Source of the DNA: Cyclobacteriaceae bacterium
Lineage (GTDB): Bacteria; Bacteroidota; Bacteroidia; Cytophagales; Cyclobacteriaceae
Assembly: GCA_019638355.1 (NCBI GenBank)
Contig: JAHBTY010000001.1
Coordinates: 868,001-932,000 of the forward strand
Length of the DNA stretch: 64,000 nucleotides
Reading direction: 5' to 3'
Part shown: positions 1-10,682 of the stretch, in pieces
Position numbering within the stretch: position 1 is the first letter of the stretch
Layout of the letters: every line of letters begins with the position of its first letter
The notes under the pieces: generated by a model
Database searches by the model: none
The model's input: only the letters and a program-made list of their open reading frames with translations
What the model was told of the DNA's origin: nothing
Made by a program: the position numbers and the translations under genes

Positions 1-2
1 CT

Positions 3-380
3 ACCGATTCGTTGCAGGAACATCAATCTTACTTTTTTGCAGAGTTAAACCGTCTGCAATCAATTGTACAAGAGTTGGAAACCGGCACACCTATGTTTAT
101 TCTTTTGGATGAGATTCTGAAAGGAACAAACTCAACAGATAAACAATTGGGTTCGCTCGAATTATTAAAGCGATTGAAAGAAAAAGCTGCTCTTACAGTA
201 CTGGCCACGCACGACATTGCGTTGGGTGTTTTACAAGAGGAGTACCCGGCTCAAATTGCCACCGCCTGCTTCGAAGGGAAAATAGAAAACGACCAGCTTT
301 CGTTTGATTACACATTACAAGCTGGTGTAGCGCAAAAGGCCAATGCCACATTTCTGATGCGGAAGATGGGCATTATTTAG
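3..380 (+). CDS. MutS-family ATPase, C-terminal end (partial, 5' cut by window edge)
   Basis: The reading frame is open to the left edge of the window, so only the last roughly 125 residues are present. Early residues TDSLQEHQSYFFAEL are followed by the Walker B-like segment FILLDEILKGTNSTD and the D/H-loop segment VLATHD, the signature of the MutS-type ABC ATPase domain. It lacks anything resembling the MutS2 Smr tail, and it ends LMRKMGII, as in MutS-like proteins of Bacteroidota that are distinct from housekeeping MutS. Inferred role: DNA-binding, mismatch-repair-like ATPase. Its exact subfamily cannot be decided without the N-terminus. Confidence 0.85.
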   Translation, partial: TDSLQEHQSYFFAELNRLQSIVQELETGTPMFILLDEILKGTNSTDKQLGSLELLKRLKEKAALTVLATHDIALGVLQEEYPAQIATACFEGKIENDQLSFDYTLQAGVAQKANATFLMRKMGII

Positions 381-544
381 TCTTACTCTTAAATGGCTGC
401 CTATTCCCCATGCCTGTGAGAAAAGGTGTCATTGGTACGAGAGCGGGGTGAAGATTAATCCCTGTAATGATATGGGTTCGGATTTTTTTTGCGGATGCTT
501 TTCAAGTTGTTTTTGTATAACTTTAATTACTTTTCACATTGCCT

Positions 545-1561
545 ATGAAAACAATCGCCTACATCCTTCTTTTAATTCCCGTTGTTGTAAATGCGCAAAT
601 TGGGGCCAAAACCCAACAAAATGGTAAGCTTGCCGGCATCTGGCAAAACAACCAGTTTGGTTACCAGATGACACTCATCCTCAATGCCGATGGCAGTGGT
701 GAGTTTGATGGTGCCATGATTAAATACAGCACACAGGCCAATAAGCTCTCGCTTATGCAAGATGGCCAAACTACTGTTTATACTTATTTATTGCAGGGCA
801 ATAGCCTTACACTTTCTGGTGGCGATCTGGATGGCAGTATTGTATTTACAAGAGGTGGAACACAAAACACACAGCCAATTGTTCAGAACCAATCGCAGCA
901 AACCTATCAACAGCCACAAACCGGTGGAGCGCAAAGCGGAACCGATGTAATTGGTGTGTGGAGTGGAAATGGCGAATCAGTTGAGTTTAAAAGCAACGGC
1001 CAGTGTGTGTACCTCGGCAATACCTTTCAATACCAGGTATCGCAGGGGCATATCATTTTACAAACACCACAAGGTAATGCTATGCTGGCGTATAATATTA
1101 AGGGTAATCAACTTACGTTGAGTGCGAACGGCCAACAGTTTACCTATACAAAAGGTGCTGGCAACGTGGGGCAGGCACCCGCACAAAATCAGGCGCAACC
1201 CGGTGGCGGACGAATTGCACAAGAGTTGGTTGGTAAATGGTGCTGGACAAATGTGAACTCCACCAATACGGGCGGCTCCAGTTCAAGCGAATGTATCGTA
1301 TTGAATGCCAACGGTACATTTGAGTATGCCTCGGAACGTTCGATGGATACCAACACGAGTTCGTTCTATGCGGGTACATCATCGCAGGGCAGCGACCGCG
1401 GTACGTGGTGGGTGCAAGGCGATCGAATTTATTATAACTCGCAAGCCCGTGGTCAGGGCTCCTATCAATTACAGAAACAAAATCATCCTAAAACTGGCGA
1501 CCCCATGATTGTGTTGGATGGTGAATCTTATGTAACTTTCTTCCAGAAACCAAGATGGTAA
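545..1561 (+). CDS. Secreted hypothetical protein with lipocalin-like repeats
   Basis: No specific family was recognised. The ATG at 545 starts a clean signal peptide (MKTIAYILLLIPVVVNAQ); an in-frame TTG two codons upstream is less likely. The mature protein holds three similar modules (about residues 25-90, 130-195 and 220-335), each opening with G-x-W and containing N-A/S-x-G phrases typical of small beta-barrel 'lipocalin-like' domains. They are separated by Gln-rich linkers. The last module is larger and carries a single Cys pair. It is probably periplasmic or outer-membrane associated. The next gene begins one base after the stop, so the two are probably co-transcribed. Confidence 0.7.
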   Translation: MKTIAYILLLIPVVVNAQIGAKTQQNGKLAGIWQNNQFGYQMTLILNADGSGEFDGAMIKYSTQANKLSLMQDGQTTVYTYLLQGNSLTLSGGDLDGSIVFTRGGTQNTQPIVQNQSQQTYQQPQTGGAQSGTDVIGVWSGNGESVEFKSNGQCVYLGNTFQYQVSQGHIILQTPQGNAMLAYNIKGNQLTLSANGQQFTYTKGAGNVGQAPAQNQAQPGGGRIAQELVGKWCWTNVNSTNTGGSSSSECIVLNANGTFEYASERSMDTNTSSFYAGTSSQGSDRGTWWVQGDRIYYNSQARGQGSYQLQKQNHPKTGDPMIVLDGESYVTFFQKPRW

Positions 1562-1562
1562 T

Positions 1563-1799
1563 ATGAGTAAGAAAGTACAAAAGCGAGCAAATGGCGGATT
1601 GGCCATTTATTACGGTATGGGAACTGCACTAAGCGTTGTCGCAGGGTTCGTTGGCTTTATTGTATGGATTGTAAAGGTGGTGTTGGGGAAGGTTGAATTT
1701 AGTTGGGGTGCAACGATTATAATTCCAATCATACTCATCGCTTTGGGCGCAATGGCTTACTCGATTCTAAGAGTAGGGTACGAAGAACTTGAGGATTAG
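1563..1799 (+). CDS. Small two-helix membrane protein, hypothetical
   Basis: This 78-residue protein starts with a basic segment (MSKKVQKRANG) followed by two hydrophobic stretches (about residues 15-40 and 50-70), so it should be an inner-membrane protein with two transmembrane helices and an acidic C-terminus (YEELED). Its ATG begins one base after the stop codon of the upstream secreted protein, which points to translational coupling. No family was recognised and no function is proposed. Confidence 0.65.
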   Translation: MSKKVQKRANGGLAIYYGMGTALSVVAGFVGFIVWIVKVVLGKVEFSWGATIIIPIILIALGAMAYSILRVGYEELED

Positions 1800-1934
1800 A
1801 ATCCTTATAAAATAATTGTATTTTCGGCTAGCTTCTTGTAAGTCTTACTATTTGCAAATAGGTTAAATCTTTAGCCTTATTCATGAACTCGTGGCTATGA
1901 ATATTAAACGGATAATAAATTCAACAATACCGAT

Positions 1935-3077
1935 ATGAATAATCCCATCAACCGCAGAGCCTGGCTAAAATCAACATTGGCACTTACAGGCGGCCTTACT
2001 ATTTCTTCTGCATTGACAAACCAATTGTTAGCTGCGCCTGTCAGTCATGCGGAGGGAAGTTTTGCCCCGATGTTGAATGGAAAGATTACTCGCCTTGGTT
2101 CGAATGAAAATCCATACGGCCCTTCTGCGTTGGCGCGGAAAGCTTTGCAAGATGGTATGAATGAATTTAATCGCTATGCCTTTGAACCGGTACAAGAGTT
2201 TAAAAAAGTGTTGGCCGATAAAGAAGGTGTATCGCCCGAGCATATACTGGTTGTAAATGGTTCTTCAGAAACGTTGTGCCTTGCAGGTATGGCCATGGCG
2301 CTGGAAGGTGGTGCAGTGCTTTCAGCTTTCCCCACATTTCGTTCGCTCATGGACTATGCTGAAAAATTGCATGCGCGTTGGGATAAAGTTGATGTGGACG
2401 ATTACCATAAACATGATTTGAATGCGCTTGCAGCAGCTGTAAAATCCGATACACGCTTAATGTTTTTATGCAATCCCAATAACCCAACGGGTACGGTGAT
2501 TGAAGGCCAGAAGTATCTGGACTTTTGCCAGGAAATGAGTAAAAAAACTTTGGTGTTTTCGGATGAAGCTTACCTGGAGTTTCTAGAGCCGGCAGAACAA
2601 CGCTCGGCTGTTGAACTGGTGCGCAAAGGCTACAACGTAATGGTATCGCGTACATTTTCGAAAGTATATGGGTTAGCAGGTTTGCGATTGGGTTATGCTA
2701 TTGCGCCCCCTGATGTAATAAAAAAAATTTCTCAATACCAGATGGGGCCGGTTATTAATCAGGCCGGGTTGGCTGCAGCCAAAGCTTCACTCAACGATAC
2801 AACATTTGCTAAACTTACACGCACTAAAAACAACGAAGCATTAAATTTCTTTCAGCAATATCTCGATAAGAAGGGTTGGTTTCATGGCCAATCTCGCACC
2901 AACTGCGTATTGTTTCCTGCACCCAAAGACGGAAAAACCATTTTAGCCGAAACCCTGAAGCGCGGTTTCCAAATCCGTGTGTGGGATTTTCAAGATAAAG
3001 AATGGTGCCGGGTTAGTATTGGTACGCTGGATGAAATGAAAGCATTTGTGAAGGTGTTTGATGAGGTAGTGGGTTGA
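1935..3077 (+). CDS. HisC-like class I/II aminotransferase with twin-arginine leader
   Basis: This is a PLP-dependent aminotransferase of the histidinol-phosphate aminotransferase family. Visible landmarks are the substrate-binding SNENPYGPS (about 56-64), CNPNNPTGT (about 179-187), the SDEAYLEF aspartate/tyrosine segment (about 209-216) and the PLP lysine in SRTFSKVYGLAGLRLGY (K243). The N-terminus MNNPINRRAWLKS followed by a hydrophobic stretch and AAP is a twin-arginine signal, so the folded enzyme is probably exported with its cofactor. That is unusual for a biosynthetic HisC and argues against a role in histidine synthesis. No his genes lie nearby. The substrate is unknown. Confidence 0.88.
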   Translation: MNNPINRRAWLKSTLALTGGLTISSALTNQLLAAPVSHAEGSFAPMLNGKITRLGSNENPYGPSALARKALQDGMNEFNRYAFEPVQEFKKVLADKEGVSPEHILVVNGSSETLCLAGMAMALEGGAVLSAFPTFRSLMDYAEKLHARWDKVDVDDYHKHDLNALAAAVKSDTRLMFLCNPNNPTGTVIEGQKYLDFCQEMSKKTLVFSDEAYLEFLEPAEQRSAVELVRKGYNVMVSRTFSKVYGLAGLRLGYAIAPPDVIKKISQYQMGPVINQAGLAAAKASLNDTTFAKLTRTKNNEALNFFQQYLDKKGWFHGQSRTNCVLFPAPKDGKTILAETLKRGFQIRVWDFQDKEWCRVSIGTLDEMKAFVKVFDEVVG

Positions 3078-3152
3078 TGCGACCTTCCTGGTGATTTTCA
3101 GTTGGGCTCCTTGATTCCTTCAACCAGATGAGTTTACTATAATAAAATATTT

Positions 3153-3575
3153 ATGAGACTTGTTTTGATCATTTTAATAACAACTTATACAGTAAGTTCA
3201 TCAATGGGGCAAATAGACTCTACGATGTTTAGAAAATATAAATCAGAAACAATTTATTTTAAAGGGAATAAGTTCATAAAAAAAGATCAACTCTACCCAC
3301 TCAGAAATTTAAAGAATGAATTTAAACTTTCTAATGAAGGTGAGCAACTTTATAAGGACTACAAATCAGATCAACGTGTTTTTCTTATATCTTATTCAAT
3401 AGGTGTAGGGGCTTTATTAACAGCCATTGCCATTAAAAACCCAACTACATCTAGTGTACTGGGGGGCGTTGGAACAACCGGTATTGGAGTCAGTATTCCG
3501 TTTCTTGTTCGAGGACAAAATCTACTTCAAAAAGCAATTTGGATTCGAAATCGGGACGTGCTAGTGACTCGGTAG
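3153..3575 (+). CDS. Hypothetical membrane/secreted protein
   Basis: This 140-residue protein has a signal-like N-terminus (MRLVLIILITTYTVSSSMGQ), a charged middle part, and a glycine-rich hydrophobic segment near residues 80-120 that could be one or two membrane helices. Its A+T content looks higher than that of the flanking aminotransferase. No family was recognised. It lies alone before a stretch of decayed sequence. Confidence 0.5.
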   Translation: MRLVLIILITTYTVSSSMGQIDSTMFRKYKSETIYFKGNKFIKKDQLYPLRNLKNEFKLSNEGEQLYKDYKSDQRVFLISYSIGVGALLTAIAIKNPTTSSVLGGVGTTGIGVSIPFLVRGQNLLQKAIWIRNRDVLVTR

Positions 3576-3591
3576 GTAAAGTCGCTCCAAA

Positions 3592-3840
3592 CGGAGTATC
3601 GTTTCAGATAGCGCAAATAATTATTCAATAAATAACTAAATCAGTCCGTAAATAAAGTAAGGAGAATCTATGATTTGTCTCACTTACTCAATCACCACGC
3701 CATCCTTAAATCTTAATTTTCCGTCAGTCGCCACATGTATAGCGAAGTCATACTCCTTTACAACCGGAGTCTCGCTTCGGACCCCGTTATTAATCATTCA
3801 ATTGATTAAATGGGGCAGTAAATACTCAGCTTGAGAAGAA
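3592..3840. repeat. Possible pair of degenerate direct repeats with short palindromes
   Basis: Two stretches (about 3592-3662 and 3764-3840) resemble each other. Both start with CGGAGT-x-TCG-x-TTC and continue with A/T-rich sequence ending in AGAAT or GAGAAT. The second copy forms a short stem (CGGAGTC with GACCCCG). They flank a gene remnant in the 318-base gap between two coding regions. The similarity is modest and was judged by eye. Confidence 0.3.
3684..3758 (-). pseudogene. 3' remnant of a DKNYY-family gene
   Basis: On the minus strand this reads EYDFAIHVATDGKLRFKDG then VVIE and a stop. The downstream intact DKNYY protein (4446-5525) ends FDYATNIASDGKLRFKDG then VVIE. Only about the last 25 codons survive here; upstream of them the similarity ends in a short palindromic repeat. 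It is the relic of a duplicated or deleted neighbour copy. Confidence 0.75.
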
Positions 3841-3893
3841 TGGAAGATTTAAAATATGGATAGGCTCAGATTAAATTCTTAGCTTTAACAACC

Positions 3894-4427
3894 ATGAAAG
3901 TAAGTTTAATATTCATCAGTTTAATTCTATCTATTATGAGCCCACAACCTACCATAACCACTATCGAGCCCGTACCCAACGGAGAAGTTTTATACAAGGG
4001 AGATTTATCTCAAGGCCAACCGCTTGATGATTTGTCATGGGCGTGGAGTAGTGCCAACGCTTGCTTTCCGGAAACACAAAAACAAAAATTTACCGGCAAT
4101 CATGTTTTCTTTTCGGGTATTATCCCAAAGTATTCTGAAATGACGGTAACGGTTATTCCCGATGATGCAACGGCAAACTTTAGTATTTATGCATACGAGA
4201 TGGGCGTTACCAGAAACGATCTCGTGCCTAACCTAAGTTCTTGCATTCGCTGCGAAGCAGATCATAAATGGGATAGACCTTTTGCTGGTAAAACGCAAGA
4301 CCATACTCGGACGGTTACCGATCTGTTGGCAATCAACACACCTTATAAAGTTATAATTGGTGTTACCGGTGCCGATGGATTGGCAAGCGGTGGGTTTACT
4401 TTGAAAGTAAAAATGAAAAGCAGGTAG
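3894..4427 (+). CDS. Secreted hypothetical protein
   Basis: This 177-residue protein has a signal-like N-terminus (MKVSLIFISLILSIMS) and a body rich in beta-type sequence that ends GGFTLKVKMKSR. Three cysteines are visible (ANACFPE and SCIRCE), the last two as C-I-R-C. Its pattern, with a short ordered domain closing on a basic strand, resembles the small pre-peptidase-like beta-sandwich domains found in secreted proteins, but this is only an impression. It converges with the DKNYY gene on the other strand, 18 bases away. Confidence 0.55.
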   Translation: MKVSLIFISLILSIMSPQPTITTIEPVPNGEVLYKGDLSQGQPLDDLSWAWSSANACFPETQKQKFTGNHVFFSGIIPKYSEMTVTVIPDDATANFSIYAYEMGVTRNDLVPNLSSCIRCEADHKWDRPFAGKTQDHTRTVTDLLAINTPYKVIIGVTGADGLASGGFTLKVKMKSR

Positions 4428-4445
4428 CCAATTGAGTAAAATACT

Positions 4446-5525
4446 TTACTCAATTACCACACCATCCTTAAACCGCAGTTTACCATCGCTGGCGATGTTA
4501 GTAGCATAATCGAACGTAAACGTAGCAGGGTTGGCACCGGTTAGGGTTTGATCTTTATAAAACACATGTGTTTTATCTTTTGAGTATTCTTCGTACACGG
4601 GTGTAAAGGATGCAACGTCAGCTCCTGTAATTTTTTTGCGATCGTAAAAAACGTACTGCTTATCTTTTATAAATTCCCGATTCAAAATTTCAAGGCTAGA
4701 AATATCCACACCATCTATTCGTTCGCCATCGCTTACCAAAATGGTTTCGTTTACAACAACGTTTCGCTCATCTATTATTTTAATAGCCTCAATCTTATCG
4801 AACGTGAGCAGAGAGAAGTCAACTTTCCAGTTCGATAGTACAAGTGCATTTCCAAACTGCACGTAGTTCTCGGAGATGACCTTGGGTACTGCTCCGGGAT
4901 GCGCAGCTTTTTTTAACACCTGTACTTCAGCCCGCGATCCACCAACCTGATTGTAATCGCGATAAATGATGTAAATGTTAGCAGAATCGCTCGCAAGAGT
5001 AGCATTCAACACGGTAAAGGTTGCACGATCCACATCGAGTTTATTGCCATTCAGGAAGATGGCATTCTTATCGCGGCCCCACGCATAGTAGCTCCATTCT
5101 TGTTTAATGGGTTTATATGTTTCATAGGTTTGCGCGTCAGCATTTTTAATGATGTGAAGTGAGTCTCCGTAATCATAATGGTAATACACGTTTTGTGCAT
5201 CTTTGGGCGTTCCCTGTTCATCAATTGTAAAACTGGTATGGTCAACGTTTTGAACGTTGTCTTTCCAATACACACGCTGTTTGTCTTTGGCAAATTCTCT
5301 GGAGAGCACGGTGAATGTTTCGGGATCGGCTTCAAGCTCACGGTATCCTAATTCAAACCAATTGCCCATGGGTGAGTAAATGATTTTGTTTTTCCACCGA
5401 TGGTGATAATACGAATTGGAAAGGGTAGCATTAACCGGTTTACCTACCCGCATAAACAAACTTACGATGTACCCCACAAAAGCAAGGAAGAAAAAACCAA
5501 TGATGACTAGGATTGTTTTCAACAT
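4446..5525 (-). CDS. DKNYY-family protein, membrane anchored
   Basis: The protein consists of one N-terminal transmembrane helix (MLKTILVIIGFFFLAFVGYI) followed by repeated units of the DKNYY type: F-x-x-D-x-x-x-V-Y-Y/W-K-x-x and A/D-x-x-T-F-x-x-L/D. Examples are KDKQRVYWKD, KDKQYVFYDRKK and KDKTHVFYKDQ. The repeats probably form a beta-rich surface domain. The start at 5525 is chosen because the upstream in-frame extension runs through the katG terminator hairpin. A remnant of a second copy lies at 3684-3758. Function unknown. Confidence 0.8.
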   Translation of the reverse strand: MLKTILVIIGFFFLAFVGYIVSLFMRVGKPVNATLSNSYYHHRWKNKIIYSPMGNWFELGYRELEADPETFTVLSREFAKDKQRVYWKDNVQNVDHTSFTIDEQGTPKDAQNVYYHYDYGDSLHIIKNADAQTYETYKPIKQEWSYYAWGRDKNAIFLNGNKLDVDRATFTVLNATLASDSANIYIIYRDYNQVGGSRAEVQVLKKAAHPGAVPKVISENYVQFGNALVLSNWKVDFSLLTFDKIEAIKIIDERNVVVNETILVSDGERIDGVDISSLEILNREFIKDKQYVFYDRKKITGADVASFTPVYEEYSKDKTHVFYKDQTLTGANPATFTFDYATNIASDGKLRFKDGVVIE

Positions 5526-5557
5526 GGATAAACTTTTATCGGCTAAAGCTAAATAAA

Positions 5558-5585
5558 AAAGGTGACCCGTTTTCAGGTCACCTTT
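5558..5585 (-). terminator. Rho-independent terminator after katG
   Basis: A ten-base perfect stem (AAAGGTGACC with GGTCACCTTT) with an eight-base loop begins 19 bases past the katG stop codon. In the minus direction it is followed by a run of T (TTTTTTATTT). Confidence 0.85.
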
Positions 5586-5604
5586 CAAATCAGACTTCAA
5601 TTAC

Positions 5605-7815
<2,211 letters not shown>

Positions 7816-7892
7816 TTATAGTAGTTTAATTTATCTTATTGGTCCTGTCGGCATTACAGTTCAATACTAAACCCGATTTGTCTGATCAACAA

Positions 7893-7906
7893 TGATAATT
7901 GTCATG
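7893..7906. promoter_or_regulatory. Near-palindromic operator candidate between katG and oxyR
   Basis: ATGATAATTGTCAT is symmetric except for one base pair (ATGAyAATTrTCAT) and sits about midway between the two divergent starts. It could be an OxyR, Fur or PerR-type site. The family cannot be assigned by eye. A related perfect palindrome, TGACAATTGTCA, occurs at 60013-60024. Confidence 0.4.
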
Positions 7907-7993
7907 GCTGACGTTTTTTCCCGAACTGCAACGTTACAACACATCAAATCATAAATCAAATTGATTATTTTTATGATCTTATAGTTTCTGTCT

Positions 7994-8929
7994 ATGACCT
8001 TGATTCAATTGGAATACATTGTAGCCCTGGACACTTATCGCCATTTTGTGTTGGCTTCCGAAAAATGTTTTGTTACCCAGCCTACGCTGAGCATGCAAAT
8101 TCAAAAACTGGAAGAAGAGTTAGGTGTAAAAATTTTTGATCGCACCAAGCAACCCGTTATTCCTACCGAAATAGGAGCGAGCATCATTGCGCAAGCCCGC
8201 ATAGTGCTGCGTGAAGCTGCAGCAGTAAAGCAATTGATTGCCGAACAAAAAGATACGATGACTGGTGAAATCCGGATTGGTATCATTCCTACACTGGCTC
8301 CCTATCTGCTGCCATCGTTGTTTAAAAATATTCGCGAGAAGTATCCGCAGGTAAACCTTGTAGTGAAGGAGATTATTACGGAAGAGGTTGTGCGCGAATT
8401 GAAGAGTAATCGGTTGGATTGTGGTCTTGTAGTAACTCCACTCAACGATTCATCCATAAAAGAAAACATACTCTTTTATGAGGAGTTGTTCGTTTATGTA
8501 TCGAAGAAAAACGCGTTGGTGGATAAAAAATACGTGTTACCAACCGAGATTGACCCCAACCAGTTGTGGTTATTAGAAGAAGGCCATTGTTTCCGATCGC
8601 AGATTTTAAATTTGTGTGAACTGCGAAAACATTCAGAGCTTCATTTTAAATATGAAACCGGCAACATTGAAACACTGAAGCGGATGGTAGATAAAAGCGA
8701 TGGTATTACTATTTTACCTGAACTGGCAATTATGGAATTTAGTTCGGCTCAACTTAAACTTGTAAAACGATTGAAGGAGCCGAGCCCTGCCCGCGAAGTA
8801 AGCCTGGTTACGCATCGCGATCATCTTAAAACAAAACTTATTCAAACGCTGAAAGAAGAAATTTTAATGTTGGTGCCGAAGCAAATGCAGAAACTGAATA
8901 AGAAGAAGATAGTGGAGATTAATTATTAA
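7994..8929 (+). CDS. oxyR: Hydrogen peroxide-sensing LysR-type regulator OxyR
   Basis: The winged-helix DNA-binding domain occupies residues 1-60 (SEKCFVTQPTLSMQIQKLEE), followed by a LysR substrate-binding domain. The two redox cysteines of OxyR are present at C199 and C208 (EEGHCFRSQILNLCEL), the same numbering as in E. coli OxyR, and at 311 residues the length is normal. It is therefore a true OxyR and not a generic LysR protein. It is divergent from katG, its expected target. A TTG box followed 18 bases later by TAGTTTCT lies just before the start, so the transcript may have almost no leader. Confidence 0.95.
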   Translation: MTLIQLEYIVALDTYRHFVLASEKCFVTQPTLSMQIQKLEEELGVKIFDRTKQPVIPTEIGASIIAQARIVLREAAAVKQLIAEQKDTMTGEIRIGIIPTLAPYLLPSLFKNIREKYPQVNLVVKEIITEEVVRELKSNRLDCGLVVTPLNDSSIKENILFYEELFVYVSKKNALVDKKYVLPTEIDPNQLWLLEEGHCFRSQILNLCELRKHSELHFKYETGNIETLKRMVDKSDGITILPELAIMEFSSAQLKLVKRLKEPSPAREVSLVTHRDHLKTKLIQTLKEEILMLVPKQMQKLNKKKIVEINY

Positions 8930-8946
8930 ATTCATTTTCAAGTATT

Positions 8947-9591
8947 ATGAAGATAAGGATCGTTTTTATTGCATTCGCATTATTTGCTTGCTCTGAAAAG
9001 AATGGATCAAGCGTTGCAACATCAGAAAAAGAAAGATTACCACAAAATTTAAAGCTTTATTCTGGAGACAGTGTGGAGATCGCGATAGATCATGGTCTTA
9101 ATGTAGACCTGTTAGAACCCGTTGATAGCGTTTTTTATTTTACTTATCTACATGGAGATTCTCACTTTTGTGGATTTAGGCAGAAACATTTGAAAGAGGG
9201 AGGTCCAGACTGTGAACAATTTTATTTTGGTGAAATCCGGTCTAGGAGTGATTATGAACAACTTCTAGTCATACAACGGTATGCATTTAATGATATAATT
9301 AACTCGGTATTCTTATTGACTTTTGATAAAGATATGAATCTTAAATCTGTGTTAGAGGTTGCTTCATTGATTCATCAAGCTGAATTGGAACCCAACTTTA
9401 AATCGATTATTTACAATGATTCTATTACAAAATTTGAGATAACTCGAAACTTAATGCCTGAAGATATTGTAGAAAATCGTTGGTTAATATGTAGGGATAG
9501 CCTAACAAGGAAATTCAAATTTCAAGAAGGCAAATATACTCTCTCAAGACTTGATAGTGTTCGTTTATGTAATTGGATAATACAGGATTGA
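8947..9591 (+). CDS. Lipoprotein, hypothetical
   Basis: This 214-residue protein has a lipoprotein signal (MKIRIVFIAFALFAC, lipid-modified Cys at 15). The mature part is charged and shows no recognised domain; it has several cysteines (FCGFR, DCEQF, LICRD, RLCNW). It begins 17 bases after oxyR and may be co-transcribed, but its A+T-rich base composition differs from that of oxyR. It ends just before a strong terminator. Function unknown. Confidence 0.6.
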   Translation: MKIRIVFIAFALFACSEKNGSSVATSEKERLPQNLKLYSGDSVEIAIDHGLNVDLLEPVDSVFYFTYLHGDSHFCGFRQKHLKEGGPDCEQFYFGEIRSRSDYEQLLVIQRYAFNDIINSVFLLTFDKDMNLKSVLEVASLIHQAELEPNFKSIIYNDSITKFEITRNLMPEDIVENRWLICRDSLTRKFKFQEGKYTLSRLDSVRLCNWIIQD

Positions 9592-9597
9592 CGAAAA

Positions 9598-9616
9598 GAG
9601 CGCCTCATCAGCGCTC
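9598..9616 (+). terminator. Terminator between convergent genes
   Basis: The stem GAGCGC/GCGCTC has a seven-base loop, A4 on the left and CTTTATTTTA on the right. It lies between the convergent lipoprotein gene and the TPR gene and could work in both directions. Confidence 0.7.
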
Positions 9617-9623
9617 CTTTATT

Positions 9624-10112
9624 TTATCTCTGTTTGCGTTTGCATCGTTTAATGCTTTCTTCCAATACAATACAGTGCCATAACTCAGCCGAGTGTTGCA
9701 GCGCTTTCCGATAGCGGGTTATCGCTTTGTTAAATTGTTTTTTCAATTCGTAGGCCTTGCCCACTTGTTCCAGTAAGTATGCTTTTCTCGCTTGCTTGGC
9801 TTTCATTCCTTTCCTGTAAATATCAAGCGCATCATCCAGCCTTTCGTCATCGGCTAATACTTTGCCGAGGTACCAATAAGGATCGGCAAACTTTTTATCG
9901 AATTGTATCGCAAGCCTGAAGTGCTGTTCGGCACGCGGCCGGTCATCACCATAGTCGAAGTAGATTAAACCTAATGTATAATGTAACCGGGCATACCCAG
10001 GTTCTTCAAACAATAGCCTGTCCAGCAACTTCAAAGCAGGTTCGTGGCCTTCCATCCACGCCAGCTTCAACGCTTCTTCGAGATAGTCTTCTATCCATTT
10101 TATCTTTTCCAT
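9624..10112 (-). CDS. TPR-repeat protein
   Basis: This 162-residue soluble protein is built almost wholly of tetratricopeptide repeats. Examples are LLFEEPGYARLHYTLGLIYFDYGDDRPRAEQ (first repeat), then FADPYWYLGKVLADDERLDDALDIYRKG, then LLEQVGKAYELKKQFNKAITRYRKAL. The N-terminus MEKIKWIEDYLEEALKLA is shared in plan with the next gene upstream, so the two are tandem paralogues. A scaffold role is likely; the partner is unknown. Confidence 0.8.
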   Translation of the reverse strand: MEKIKWIEDYLEEALKLAWMEGHEPALKLLDRLLFEEPGYARLHYTLGLIYFDYGDDRPRAEQHFRLAIQFDKKFADPYWYLGKVLADDERLDDALDIYRKGMKAKQARKAYLLEQVGKAYELKKQFNKAITRYRKALQHSAELWHCIVLEESIKRCKRKQR

Positions 10113-10128
10113 TGTTAAGTTTCAGTTT

Positions 10129-10157
10129 AGCAGGAGAAACAAGTTGTTTCTCCTGCT
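10129..10157 (-). terminator. Strong hairpin between the two TPR genes
   Basis: A perfect 12-base stem (AGCAGGAGAAAC with GTTTCTCCTGCT) with loop AAGTT starts just past the stop codon of the upstream TPR gene. There is no clear T-run, so it may be a terminator or an mRNA 3'-end stabiliser. Confidence 0.55.
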
Positions 10158-10162
10158 TGTGT

Positions 10163-10660
10163 TTAAAAACTGAACATCACCCATCTCTTTTTCCGGCATC
10201 GTTTAATGCCTTCCATCAACTGGGCAGTTTCAAAACCGGTAGTTGCTACCATCGCTTCTTTGTAGAAATGAATCGCTTTCCGGAAATCCTGTTTCAACTC
10301 GTACACCTGCGCAATCAAATCAAGAAAAGCAACTTTGTTTGCTTCTTTTTGATGTAAACCTTTTTGCAGGTACTCCAGCGCTTCGGTGTACCGTGCTGAT
10401 CGAATCAGTAAGTTACCCAGGTGCAGGTAAGGCGGTGCATAGGTTGCATTAAACCGGATGGAAAGCTTTAGGTGCATTTCTGCCTGGGCTATTTCCCCTG
10501 TGTAGTACAAGTATGCCCAGCCAATGTGGTTGTGCAGGTGTGCATAGCCTGGTTCTTCGTACAACAGGTTAAGCAGCAACTCCAAACCTTCGTTTACCTG
10601 GTTGTTGTATATCAACTGCTCGGCCTGAGTCAGGTGTTTGTTCATCCATTTTAGTTCCAT
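10163..10660 (-). CDS. TPR-repeat protein, paralogue of the neighbouring gene
   Basis: This is a tetratricopeptide protein of about 165 residues with the same layout as the gene downstream. It has an N-terminal helix (MELKWMNKHLTQAEQLI), LLYEEPGYAHLHNHIGWAYLYY, ARYTEALEYLQKGL and FRKAIHFYKEAM, and a basic tail with RCRKK. The start at 10660 is preferred to one ten codons upstream because it matches the start of the paralogue and avoids the hairpin at 10683-10716. Function is not identifiable beyond protein-protein interaction. Confidence 0.78.
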   Translation of the reverse strand: MELKWMNKHLTQAEQLIYNNQVNEGLELLLNLLYEEPGYAHLHNHIGWAYLYYTGEIAQAEMHLKLSIRFNATYAPPYLHLGNLLIRSARYTEALEYLQKGLHQKEANKVAFLDLIAQVYELKQDFRKAIHFYKEAMVATTGFETAQLMEGIKRCRKKRWVMFSF

Positions 10661-10682
10661 ACGTACATTCAAAAATTTAATG

